From NCBI GenBank assembly GCA_958299035.1, contig CATQJL010000112.1, forward strand, positions 11,756,880 through 11,820,879: DNA of 64,000 nt. The letters run 5' to 3'. Below, in pieces: positions 1 to 12,259 of the stretch. The translations under genes were made by a program, and so were the position numbers. The DNA comes from Cylicocyclus nassatus. Taxonomy: Eukaryota > Nematoda > Chromadorea > Rhabditida > Strongylidae. Positions within the stretch are counted from its first letter, which is position 1; each line of letters begins with the position of its first letter. Under the pieces are notes generated by a model. It saw only the letters and a list, made by a program, of their open reading frames with translations, searched no databases and was not told the origin of the DNA.

Positions 1-389
1 GCTCATACCCTGTGACCTGTTTTGTTTTGTTTCGTCATTCTGCCGAGGCACTGCCTTTAATAGCCTGAATTTCCATCCAAAATGGAAGTCCCAACATGAC
101 CTTCTCCAGCACCCGCGATATATGTTAGGTCCGAACATCCAGTGAAAAGTCTTCAAAATTCAAACATGCAAGCTTTATGTAAATATACTGCTAACTTAAC
201 AAATACTAAAATATGGGCAATTTATTATTTCAAAATTTCGCATTCTGTCCGCTTTCTCGCAAAAAGTAGGATGCCGAATGTTTGCTCAGATTTTCAAAAC
301 TTTATGGAACAACAAGTTCGATTAATAAACTTCTATGCTTAAGACTTCTGCCACAGTCAAACATATTACAGCGTTGCAACCAGCCTCAG

Positions 390-1850
390 TGAACGAACAT
401 TTGGCTCAAAGTCCGCTCGATGTGATTTATTTATTATGTGGGTCCGAAAGTTTGTGCTGTACTTTAAGATCTACCCTCAAGATAGACAAACTTCTTAAGT
501 GTTCTATGCAGAATCTCTTTTTCTTCTCAGGAGTGATGTTTTTGTTCGGATTCGTGCTTCTTCGAATCGCCACAATCTCCAAACCATGCAATTACGTTCC
601 CTAAGTTTAGCTATTTTTTTGGAATGTTCGTTCTAGACTTCTGAAAAAGCCTTGGCAAAAGTTGGATAGAGTAGACAAAAGGGAAACGGCCCTTTTGAAC
701 CGCTCCCTATCATGGCGCGCCTCTGATTGGTCAACATGTCCACTGCAATTGGCAAGGCTATGAGTAGGACGGAGCATCATTTTTGTACATCTTTGGTGTC
801 CAACAGGATGACAGATTTTAGCACAGGTATATTGCATGCTTCAAACTAAGAATTTTCCCCGTTGACTGTGAATGCGACTTGCGATTAGCTTTGCCAGCTG
901 CGTCGCACGCGGCGAAACGGACATCGCGCGCGAAGGGTTCAAAAGGGCCTACACCCTAGACAAAATGCTACAAAAGCCAATTTTTTTGGCATCGGCTAGT
1001 TTTCAGTACTTTTGAAAACATGTTTTCCAAAGGCCTTCACATTTGCGAAGTCATAAGATATATAGGCTGTACCGACTCGCATCGGTCATGCGACGTCGCG
1101 CCTGCGGCACTTGCGACGGTGCGGTGTGACGCGTGCGACGGTGCGTCGTCGCAATGTATGCTGGCGTGGGACCGATGCTGGCTGACACGGCTTATACAGA
1201 CGCTTCAAAACTATGAATCTTCGCCAATTGGAATTTTCAAAAATTGATTTTGACTAAACACCAAATTTATCGAACAGTTGAGTTTCTACCCCCTTAGATT
1301 GTTGATTTTTTGGAATTTTTAGTGGCGGCCTGGGATGGAACAAAAACTAGAATTATGGCAATTTTTTCTTCAAGGAGAAGAAGCTGCATCGACACTCTAG
1401 CTATTTGCCGTCTGATGTTCTACGAGATTTGGGATAAACGAATATGAAAATTGGTATCATCAAAATGATGATTTGAAATTAAAAGCTATATATCGATGCC
1501 AAAAATTTGTACTACATTGCATTTTTTACTCTATCTAACTCATATTGATAAACTTTCAAGAGAAGGCATTTTTTCCGATTAAAAATTCAAAGAACAGCAA
1601 GATTTGGGAGAGATAAAAGCCATGGGTTGAAGATTCTGACGATTTTTCGACCAAGCATCAAGGAATCCGAGCAAAAACATCACTGCTGGGAAGGGGAAGA
1701 AATTCTGCATGGAACAATACCTATAATGTTTGTTTATCTTTATTCTAAATGGTGAGAGGATAGATCTAAGGAAAAACGGCACGAACTACTGGACCCATTC
1801 AATCATACCTTCGATAGTCTAGAGACAGGGTCTCAAAAATGAAGATTGTT
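390..1850. repeat. Large inverted repeat (foldback-type element)
   Basis: The stretch around 437-600 is repeated in inverted orientation around 1610-1797. Both arms carry a motif reading like TGCAGAAT followed, ~25 bases on, by AGTGATGTTTTTG (inverted on the right), and GATCTA near the outer edge. Weaker similarity extends the arms to about 390 and 1850. The ~1 kb between the arms has no convincing coding region. This resembles a long-TIR or foldback transposon remnant; no transposase was seen and no target duplication could be fixed. Confidence 0.6.
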
Positions 1851-2194
1851 TGACGATCTCCACCCACAAAAAGTGAAGATATGTTGAAAAAAAGCAGAGA
1901 AGAAAGAAAGATGCAAACAAAGGCAAAAGCAGAAGAAACCTCTAAAAATCGGATGAAAATGCTGCAGTGAGTTTAAAATCTTTCACTTGGTGGCATTTCG
2001 AATTGTAGGTCGGCCCAGGACTAAGCAATCCACAAAACGGGGGAAAACGAGAGAAAGCTAGCTTTTTTTGCAATTGTTTTAGAAACGAGCATATTTTGAT
2101 GGTGATGATTAAACGAAAAACATTCACTTATAAAAACGTAAAGTTCGGTTTTTTCTAACAATAAGTTGAAATGCACGTTAAAGACAATCTAGCT

Positions 2195-3180
2195 TTTGAT
2201 GCGTCCTTTGAATTTTTACTTCTCCTAGTAGTTTCTGTTTATGGCGACGTTGTCAGCTTTGTTATGTTCATAATCCTGAGCAAGATGTCCCCGAGCAAAA
2301 ACGCACTTTTTGCCAAATATTTCACCACAATCGAAGAAGTCAACCCCGCGACGTTGCCTACATTATGAACATAAGCAAGATCTACCGCACGCATGAAAAA
2401 CCGTTTGAAAGGTACTAAACTGGAGAAAAACGAGAGGTTTTCGAAAACACGGTTTTGCCAAAGTTCTCGTTTAAATAAAATTGGGGTTTCGCGACGTGGT
2501 CAGCGTGAGTAGGGAGTAAAGCAATATGATACACACTCTGCTAGAACTGAATGCAAAACAACGAAAAAAGGGGCATCAGGGCCAAATGCCTCGTGCCCCG
2601 CGTTTACGGTAGCGAGTTAGCGCGCATTGCGCGGAGACGCAGACGAGCAGAGAGATAGATCAGAGCCGACGGCCGACTCCGAGGAGATCTACGACCAGAG
2701 CCGCTTGGCTGGAAATAAGGCCTAAAAGCGAAGGATGAGGCCTCCAATAAAAATGAACGTTGCCTAAAAAGAATTAAGAAAGAGCAAAAGAGATGTAAAG
2801 TAACAGCAAAAGTCTCGGAAAGTGATTGATACAGTTGATACATTTGCGGTATGTTTCAAAATCGTTGTTTTGACTGTATTTCAAACCGCAGTCCGCTTCA
2901 GGACCGTCACTTCACGACTAGAAAAACAGTGAAAAGTAAATTTCTTGGTGCCACGGTTTCAAAAGTAGTGATGTTCAAAAGTAACATCACTAAAAAGAGA
3001 ATAAACAGAAACAAAAGGAACCGTGAAAAGCAAAGGTTCGTTTTGCCATACTTGAAGTGCACTAAGCCACTCTACTTTTTGATGTGTCCTTTGAGTTTAC
3101 TTTGCCCCTCCCCTTTTTTGTCGTTTCTGTTTTCGGCGACGGTGTCTGCGTTGTTCTGTTCATCATTTTGAACAAGATAC
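2195..3180 (+). repeat. Pair of ~100-bp diverged direct repeats
   Basis: The segments near 2195-2290 and 3076-3180 are diverged direct copies of one another (shared GTCCTTTGA, TTTCTGTTT..GGCGACG, GTT.TGTTCAT, AGCAAGAT-like words). The DNA between them (GC-rich at 2590-2720) holds no recognisable gene. The second copy runs straight into a decayed reverse-transcriptase fragment, so the repeats may belong to a retroelement remnant; that link is inference. Confidence 0.45.
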
Positions 3181-3560
3181 TCGTAAGCATGAATACATAT
3201 ATGAACAATCTCGCAGACGGGGTGGTCTTAGCAAGCGCCAGAAAGAAGCTGCAAGACGAGGTGCGAAACTGGAAAACGGGCTAGAGTTGTATGGCTTGAA
3301 GCTCAACACCAGGAAGACAGAATACAAAGGAACAAACTCCAGGTACCATAAGCATCGATGGTGAAGAGCTAAAGAAGACAACTTCATAGTACCTAGGCAG
3401 CAGAAGGAGACTTACAGAAGAGGTTGCAGACAGGAGGAACACAGCATGAGCGATGGAGAGCCTTGAGAGGGGTCTTGTGCAATAAGAGAATGTCAGTGCA
3501 ACTCAAGTCTCAATTGTACAAGGCCTCATTCGTTCAGCAGCACTGTATGACAGTTGTCAT
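3178..3560 (+). pseudogene. Decayed RTE-type reverse transcriptase fragment
   Basis: Reading + strand frames gives LADGVVLASARKKLQDEV, then GLELYGLKLNTRKTEY, then after frame breaks IDGEELKKT and a YLGSR-like piece, and lastly a SIVQGLIRSAALYDS-like piece. This is the order of the RT C-terminal half in RTE-clade non-LTR elements: catalytic box (normally YADD/FADD, here LADG), the 'GLxLNxxKTEY' block and the 'YLGS' block. Stops and frameshifts interrupt it, and the second catalytic Asp is Gly, so it is dead. It belongs to a different RTE subfamily from the element at 57.7 kb. Confidence 0.75.
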
Positions 3561-3599
3561 CGTCTAAGTTCTTGGAGAGCAAAGCGGATAATCGGCGTG

Positions 3600-6500
3600 A
3601 TAGGGGATTTGGGGGCAGTCTTCGCTAGGCGCAATTCATTCGCAAAAAAGTAAGGCGAAATTAAAATCGTGGTCAGCTTTCTTAACCCTATCTGCGGCGT
3701 TTAGTAATACAAAATTTACAAAAGTGTCATTGCATGCTCAATTTCTTTAGAGTGTAATTTTCGATTCACAAGAAGAGTATTCTTAGAGTGTTTTGTCGCG
3801 CAGAAGGTTTTCCATAAAGATGAGAAAGGGGTTTAGAGATACTTGTAGTTTTAGCTAAGCATAACTTTAAGCTTACTTTGTAAGATTTACCCAGCAAGAA
3901 ATAGATTTTACAGAAAGAGGAGACGCTCTGATGAAATAGAACAGCAGATCGAAAATCACTTGATTATTGGAAAAAAATGTGGTCAAAGTTAATTGGTTCG
4001 TTGAATTCACAACATAATGACTCCTAGTTTTGTGCGAGTTCGTTTAAAGTGAGGCCTGAAATTGAACTCCATCGTTGAATGGAAATTAATCTTCCCTTCC
4101 CTTCTACTTTGATCTTTCGCAATGCTAAGAGAATACAAGATCACAATGAAAAGTAGGGGAGGCGTACTCTTTCATTCATTCAAATTTGAAGGAAACGAAG
4201 AAATGAGAACAGCACCAAGTTTGTTCATAATTACTACATTATGCCAATAATAATGTGTTAAATAGAATAAAATGTATTCAAGATAAGAAGGACACCTACA
4301 ACAATTGATTCAAACCATGGACTTGATGAAGTTTCCAAGTTTACAAGCGCCAAAGCGACACAGAAATGTAAATTACAATTTGCAATTCTGGCACAGCAAA
4401 AAATGTCCTCGAAAATAAGTTTCATTTTTTTCGTGTAGTCACAAGGTTGCTGCTTTTACTTTGTTACTTTTTGACAATCACATAGCTTTTCATATTTCAT
4501 AACGGAAAGGGAAAAGCAGTGACCGACGGCAGTGACTGAGGGAAGGGGTGGGGGCGCTAATTTTTTGTGCTACTTACATGAGCTAAAAAAATGTTAGTTA
4601 CTTTTATATTGCTTTTATATACTCGTATATAAGTATAATTCCCAACGTTTTCTAAATTAATCGTAATTAATCTCAAAATTTTTTTTTGCGTTTTTGGGGT
4701 TATGGGCTCACGAAAATTTCAGAAGTATCTCAATAAATTTTATATTATACCGAGAGTCCCAAAAGTTTTGTGTGTTTTTTTCCATCGCTGACTAAAACTC
4801 ACAGAATACCAATCCATGGACGACTTAGGTACCTTTTGACTCAAAAATTATCTTCTTTCTTACAGCTATATTTGCTCTCTGATCGACCCTGTCTTGATGT
4901 TATCGCCATGGCTTTTTGAGCAGTTCAGGAGTAACGCCAAATGTTTCCTGAATTTTAAAAAATTTTATTCTGATGTTTTAAAAAAGCGCTGACAACCTTT
5001 ATGTAGAGCAAACCTTTGACTACATTGCATCCATTCCATTTGAGGTTAATGGGCCACGTTTACCCAGTCCGTTATAATTACCTATTTAATAAAAACCACG
5101 GCTTTTTGCCACGTTCATCACGCAAAAGTACCGAAAATTCCAAAAAGATGCCTATTCAAGGCAAATCAAACTTGGTTCTGTTGCACAAATAATGTCTAAT
5201 AAGAATCATCTTCAAATTCGCAGAAACTTCAAAGCTTCCAAATATTTGCTGCAGTTGCGTGTTTCATGACTTTGCCAAAAATCGAGACCTCCGCAGAAAT
5301 ATTTTTTTGAAGCTAAAAACTGCAGATTGGAAGAATCTTAATATATCATCTTGTAGTCCGAAAATTGCTCTATTTGATCTTTACCTAACCTTTTGCGAAA
5401 CTCTGAAAGAAATTCTTGAAAAATAGCCTAACTTTGAGCAGATAAAATTGACGGGTGGTGAATTTTGGCAATTGTCAAAAAAAAAGCATATAAGACTGTG
5501 GTTCGAAAACGTATCCCTAAGACAGTGTGAAGGAAAATCTGCAGCGAATGCATCTTGAAACTCATTCAGGTCTTTATTGTGCGTGGTTCTATAGTAGTCT
5601 GAAAAAACGGACAAAACTTTCGGGACAACCTAATAGTTGAGGCTAACGCCACGCACTTATTTAAAAAATTATTTTAGCGGCATTTTCCCTCCCCCCGCCC
5701 TCCCCCAAACGAAATTACTCCTCTAGGGAATGGTGGTGAAATTTTTGAAGGTAGCCCACATGGTATATATGATGAAAGTAGTTCGCTGTTCGTTTTTTCT
5801 CCTCAATAACTTAGACATTTTTGAATAATTCCAAATCCTAATGAGCTTTGCATAATCTCTTCTCTGGCAGAGGGGAGGGGGGATGGAGATTGCCATATCC
5901 TTGTTTCAGAATTTGATTTTTACGTTCGGAAGACGTGGCTTTTAATTCCTAAGAATTTCTCTCTCCAACCTTCCGGATTCCCATTGCGGGAAAAAATCGC
6001 TACATATCAACAGCAGAGGAAATGTCGCGAAAAATGGGCCAAAGATGGAATCCCAATTTTAAAGTTAAAATTTTTTGCGATGGTAAGTACTAACATCAGA
6101 TAGAGAAAGATAAGGCTAAACTTTAGCAATTTTTTGAAGAACATTAAGCAAAATTTCTTTCTGCTTTTTGACTTTCTTGTTCCCGCCCTAGAAGTGAGTG
6201 GGACTTGGCAAAATACCGTAATCCGGTGACTAATCGAAGTTTCTCCAACAATCCGGTATGGAATTCTCAATGTGTGGCCGAGCAATGGTTGCTCAGCAGC
6301 GTTCAAGGGCTCTCGACATGAAAAATCGTCCGCAGTAACCGGACAGGTTGCCTTTTACGGTGTGTACAACGACGGCCATGTGCAGGAATTTCAATGTCCA
6401 GTAGCAACGGCACGCAAGAATGCACTTTTTCCGCATACTCTTTGCATTTTATGCTCATGGGCTACCTTGATTCAGGACAGACTGTAATTCTTTCTTTTCT

Positions 6501-7670
6501 CTTTTTATCGCCTATTCTTGTACCGAAGCTATTGTCTTATCTTGTACAAATCATTTTCTTCCTTCTATAAATGTCCTAAAGTCTCACAAGAGTTCGAATT
6601 TATTTTGAATAATCTTCCCATTTTTTCACCCCAGCCTCCCTTTTCTCCACGATGTGCCTTCATCAAGTCCGAAGCTGAAGATTTAGAAGTTCAGTTTTTT
6701 TGATAAACCTCCTGAGATCTCATCCTTCTTTCGCACATTAGTCTAACAACATGATATATCGAAGAAATGGCTGTATAGGAAAAACTCATCTATAATGAAC
6801 GAGGTTTTGTGTAACGATGCACATGGCGTCCTCATTTTGAAGGATCAGGTCATTATGACTGGCGCTAGGTGCGAAAGTTTAATAATGTGAATAATGATAT
6901 ATTCATACTTCTATTTTTCTAGAATGTACTTATTTTCATTGTTAGATATTAAAAGAAGAGTGAGTCCTCTACATGAGGAGAGATTACTATCGAGCTAACA
7001 ATAGAACGTAGTAACTCTTTTGAGCTCTGAGCTAATGACAAAGAGAGAAACAATTTGGTAAATTTGAAAATGTAAAGCGAAGCAAGACAATAAGACTCAG
7101 TGAATAGCTGAGAATTTCTCAACGGGTAACAAGAGAAGGGGACCGCAAAACATGGACCGGAAAAAACCGGACAAGGTTTATTCCACTGTTCTCGCAAAAA
7201 TTTTCTTAAAGAAAGATTACAATGCAGCTAAACACATGGTTTCAAGAGTTTGACTACAGTTTCAAACATTGTGCAAGTATGCAAACTTTTCCAACGAATT
7301 CATTATGCTAAGTAGATTTGAATGAAGTTCTAAGGCTGCGACAATCTTGCAGCAAATATGTTGCGACGAAAAAAAAGTCAGTTTGCGAATTTTTTGTAGT
7401 TCATAGGACTAAATAATCGCCTTATTTCCATTTCCTTTATGTCTTTTACGGTAATCATTTTTGGCGTTCAGCTACACCTTACTCTGGCATCGAAATGTCT
7501 TATAGATTTTTGTAACGTACCAAAATGAGCAAAAAAGGAGTACTTTGGAAAGAAAATAGATTTGCTAGATTAGAAAGACTAGACTAGACTAGGAAATAGA
7601 TTTTTTTCGTTTTTTTCATGAACTCGCAAATTATTTTGCAGATAGTTGCAGATTTGAGTGCATAATACAG
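3600..7670. other. Non-coding, AT-rich; no gene seen
   Basis: Only short chance frames without conserved motifs were found. A frame at 6272-6487 (+) opens MWPSNGCSAAFKG and is compositionally more protein-like than its surroundings, but it matches no family I can name and lacks clear splice context. Poly-C and poly-G rich patches lie near 5690 and 5875. Confidence 0.5.
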
Positions 7671-7675
7671 GTATC

Positions 7676-7842
7676 CTTTAATTCAACTGGCTTGACAGCT
7701 GGAAGGCGGGGTTTTGTGGCCTAACTGAGGCTAGGTAATGTTCAGAGAGCACGCGCGAGAGAGATGCAGACTGCGTAGCGGGCGCGAGCGGTCTCAATTA
7801 GGTCCAAAAACCCGCCTTCCAGCCGCCAAGCCAGTTGAATCA
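7676..7842. mobile_element. MITE family 1, copy 1 (hairpin, ~167 bp)
   Basis: Both ends match in inverted orientation: left TTCAACTGGCTTGACAGCTG then GAAGGCGGG, right CCCGCCTTCCAGCCGCC then AAGCCAGTTGAA. The centre carries a GC-rich core (AGAGCACGCGCGAGAGAGA..GACTGCGT.GCGGGCGCGAG) shared with copies at 18.05 and 62.76 kb. There is no coding capacity. The short, AT-flanked palindromic structure is typical of MITEs. Confidence 0.8.
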
Positions 7843-7849
7843 CAGGTTA

Positions 7850-10800
7850 GCTCTATAGATAAGATCAGCAAGGGATTTTCATAAGTAACAGTGGAAGTTG
7901 CTGTCCAATAGAGTGCACTGTATATTAGCTAACTCAGGAAAGGCAAAAAATGCTTTGATCTTATTGGGGAGTGTCTTCATTTTTATCAACTCGTTTATTC
8001 CAAAGCTGGTGGTTAGCCCAATAGTTTGGCTTGTAAGCCCCCAAACGGCGTCAAAATGTTGAATATATTCTCAAGTATTATATTTTCCCAAACCGGCAAA
8101 CGTCAGCATTGACAAAAGCTCAAGAAAAACCACACGCTCTCAAAATGGGAAATATGAGCTCGAAGATAAAAAAGTGACGAAAGAATGGGGCAGATGATTA
8201 TAGAAAAATGCTGCTGGTTTGCGTGGATGAGACCCACGGGGATAAGCATTTCTAAGCATTTGCAAGCTTCCAAATTGGAAAGGAAGAAGAGCAGCAAGAC
8301 AGATAGAAGAAGAGTGATAGACTCAAAATTAATTTTAGAGACGAAAATTTCACAAATATTCTTGGAAACTAGCCTTCTAAATTTTCATTGTTGATCTGGA
8401 AATACACTTGATGACTTTAAACCAGTCCACATAGGCTGAGATGAATGAAATATGAGGTAATAATAGCTATAACTCAATCTGCAGTCAATGAACCATCTGC
8501 TATAGATCTGCACTTTGGAATGATAGGGCGGGAGCATCAAACATTCAACAAATCATGAAAAATTGAAATAAAAGGTCAGCGCTCTAAAATTGGCAGCAAA
8601 TTGCTCTGCAGTAAAGTGGTTAGGGTCTATTAGTGGAATTACTGGAATGGCAAATTGTATTTTTGGGTAGAATTGAACTACGGTTGGTCTGCATTATTGA
8701 ACCTTTTCGTTTCCAATGATTTATAAAATAATAGATAGTTTTATAGAAAATTGTATAACACCATGTAGTGCAAAAAAAATATTGGAGTTCACCCCGTTTC
8801 TATCCGAAATTAGCGCGCTCTGAGAAGTTGTGGGGTAAAAACTTTACCAGTACGAACAATCAAGATTAAAAAAAAATTCCTTTCAATTTATCGTCATAAA
8901 ACCACAAATACACAGAAAAGCAGAGAAGTGAAGGAGCTAATAAATTCCTCAAGTGAAAGTGTAATTCAAACAAATATGCCTCAGCAACTGAATTCAACAA
9001 ACGTCTTCTGTAGCAGTTTTCAGATTGCGGTACATACTTCAACATGAGGCATAAGTATTGAGAATATGAAAATGCTTTCTCCACGGCTCCAGAGAATTCT
9101 ATTCTTTTCTTGTGCAAACATTTTTCGACCACTTTTAGGCCTTTGAAGTAGAGAATGAGGCAAAGAGTTTAGCGCACAATGCCTCAAGGAAAAAAGTAAT
9201 CAAATACTTCCAGAATATTGCATTTATAATTAATTTTGGACTCCATAGCGAATTTGATTTTTGCTGCGTGATCTCATGGATGCCTATAAAAGAAAATAAT
9301 AATTGCGACTAAATAAAACTAAGAATACTTGGCACCATATTGTGCAGAAAATCTTGTTTGCCAATAAGTTCTATAGAAAAAGAAGGAAACATATTTTTAA
9401 TGCCAAAAATAGTAATCCAAAACGAATAGCTCTCAAGCCTACTACTAAAACATTGGCAAAAAAATAGAAAAAAAATTAAATATTTAGAATGATATCGTTA
9501 TAGGCTGCAACGAAAAAATAAATATCGGTATTTCTGCTGCGAAACTTTTAAAAAGCACAGTCACAAATGTTGAACAGCCATTGTTCACCCGCGAAATAGC
9601 ACTCAACTGCTTGACTTTATGGCTTTAGGGCTAAAAATATGTATAGCAGTTTGAGATGAGGAAAGCCCTGTGAAAGCTGCTTTGCACGAAAAACGACGAT
9701 CAAAAATGTAGCTATTTGATTTTTTGGCAATTTTCGAAGATTCTTTTTTTTGGATCAAACTTCATGTTGTGCATAACTGAAGGATTTCACAGAGAAGTAC
9801 AAAAAAACTAGATGTAGAATAAGCTGGGTTTGAGGGGAACAAAAGCGTAAAGCGCTTTTGATGTTTTTTACGATAATAAAATCTTTCGAAAAAAACTCCT
9901 GCGCGAAAAGCGATTTATTCTGAATCACGTTTTTTTAAAGAAACTTCTTTCGCAAACGATTTTACCCTTAGGCGACGACTACAACAATGGCTTTGTGCAA
10001 ATGCACCATTTTTTCCGTTTAGCTCGTTATTTTGCTGCTGAATCAAATTAATTGTATTTGCATTCATGACTACGGCTGAGTTGCAGAAACGTGACAACTA
10101 ACATAGAGGGTAAAAATTCTATAATGAGTAAATGCAAGACTTTGATGAAATAAATAAATTGTGTTTCAGTTATAATTAGAAACAAATACTTTGCAACACA
10201 ATTTCATTGAGAAAAGGTTTTGCCATTTTGCTTGGGCAAGCTCCTAACTGAAATGGAAATGGTAGTTGTTGGAATAGAACCAAAGCTACTATATACACAG
10301 GGCGGATAGTTCTTTCCATTCGTCAGAGTTATTCACAACGAAATCCACGATTTGGCTCTTTTATGATTTCTTTATGAGTTTTATATCACTGTAGTACACG
10401 GTTTTACTGTAGGGTTACGGTATGATGCGGTAGTAAGTTTTTTTCGAGACAATTAGAAGACAGGAATGACGAGTTAATCTATTGCTACTTCTACCGTAAT
10501 ATTACGGTAGTTTTGGGAGCGAAGTGGGTGCAATCAAACATTTTGAAATTTCTTCACTACTTTTACAGTACTGCGAACCTGTATGCCTATTAAGCAAGCA
10601 AATTATATCCATTGTATATTATCTAAATTTTCTGTACATTTCGGATTTGTTATCACATCTTCATTCAAGTAATTTTCACTCGAAAAGGAGAAATTTTCCG
10701 TACGAAGAAAAAATACAATATCAATGAATAGAAAAGAAAATTCAAGAGCTTTCTTGGGTTTTATTACTAACTTGCTTCCACAAGAAAGTGAAGGCAACAA

Positions 10801-11620
10801 TGCCGAGTGTATGCTCGGAGAAGAAATGAAATGCATCTCATATACATTTGGAATGACATGCCAAACATTTTCATTTTTTCCCCATCATGAGATATCACAT
10901 TTCACATGCTTTAATGAAACCTTAGAAACCTTAGCTTCTGCTTCGGAATCTATTTTTGGCAAGGCAGGAGAATAGAGAGCCTGCATATAAGATTTTCGCA
11001 AAAAATCGAACAGGCTTAGACAGCTGTTCTGCAGAATTTTCGTGAAAAAAGTGATTCGATTCGAAATGCCATGCTTTACAAGCACTGCGACTGACAACCT
11101 TTCTGACAGCACATTTTGAGTACAAAGCATATGCCGAGCCGATGGACAGCGGGCGAAAGGCAAAAAAAGACTTTTAGGCAGAAAAAAATCATGCGCAGTT
11201 CGGCAAATTTAATCATAGACTTCATGCTCATAAATCTGATAATATATAAAAAAGTACAGTTTCTTAGGCTCATCACGCGCTCGCTACCCGTGTACCTCAC
11301 AACAGAAAAAATGTGCGAGGTTTTTACCAGTAATTACTATTATATGAAAAATGTGCGAGGTTTTTGCTAGCAATTACAGATAATTCGGAAAAGAAATGGC
11401 AAATAGTGTTCATATCAAGTCTACGAACAGACTTGAAGGGATTATACAATAAGGCGAATTTTGAAGAGTTTTGTGTTGGTCAGAGGGATGAGGATGCTCT
11501 CAGGAATATAATAGATCAAGGTGCAGCTGAAGCAGAATTTTACAGATACAGTAATTAGTGAGATACAAAAAAAGCCGAAGATTGGAGCTTGAGCAGATTA
11601 AAAGGAAGGTCTGGACGAGA
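7850..11620. other. Non-coding, AT-rich; no gene recognised
   Basis: No multi-exon gene could be assembled. Short frames at 10724-10975 (+) and 11364-11558 (+) lack family motifs. A small tandem duplication (ATGTGCGAGGTTTTT block) occurs at about 11309 and 11351. Confidence 0.45.
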
Positions 11621-11622
11621 TT

Positions 11623-12255
11623 TCAAATTGGGGAAAAATTTCTGCTACACTTTTTTTCGTAAAATTCTGAAAAATTCCAGAAGTTCTTTAGAAACTTCAA
11701 AGTTGCTCCCTGTGTAGGCCACGGCAAGGCATATACACAATTGTATGACTGATGCCGCAAATGCACAAATAGCCAGCACGTTTACGACAACTTTATAAGC
11801 ACAGAAAAGATTGTCATTTTTTCTTTGATTTTTTTCTTTGCGTTTAATTGTGCTTTTTCTCTCCCATAATTTTCGTCAGAACATATTTCGCATCATCTCT
11901 TTTATGGCAGCACTTTGGTGCTGCTAGCATGCCAAAAACAAGGGGATGAAAAACAAATCGATAAAATCAAAAATCAGTCCAACATTTTTCTGCTTCTGTG
12001 CATCGTGTAGGATTTGATACGGAGAGATTTGAAATAATTTTTATAAATTTTTACAAATTATTCTTCAAGTTGAAATACGAATGTGCATATCCCACCGATA
12101 AAATGGGTATTCTGCGCACGGACCGCGGATCTGACAGTACCGTCGGGTAGACCTTTGCACTCCGTCAAAACTCCTCAAACATGAGGATTTTCGAAATTTT
12201 TTTAGATTTTGAGAAACAGAAATAAAAGTGTAACACAAATTATCCGCCAATCTAA
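11623..12255. mobile_element. Mariner-type MITE, longer copy (~630 bp)
   Basis: The right end, read in reverse, begins TTAGATTGGCGGATAA..TGTGTTACAC. The left end reads AAATTGGGGAAAAATTTCTG then CTACAC. These are diverged versions of the TIR of the element at 18362-18672, and the next ~40 bases inside the left end also match that element's right end. No transposase frame is present; it is a non-autonomous relic. Confidence 0.6.
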
Positions 12256-12259
12256 TTTA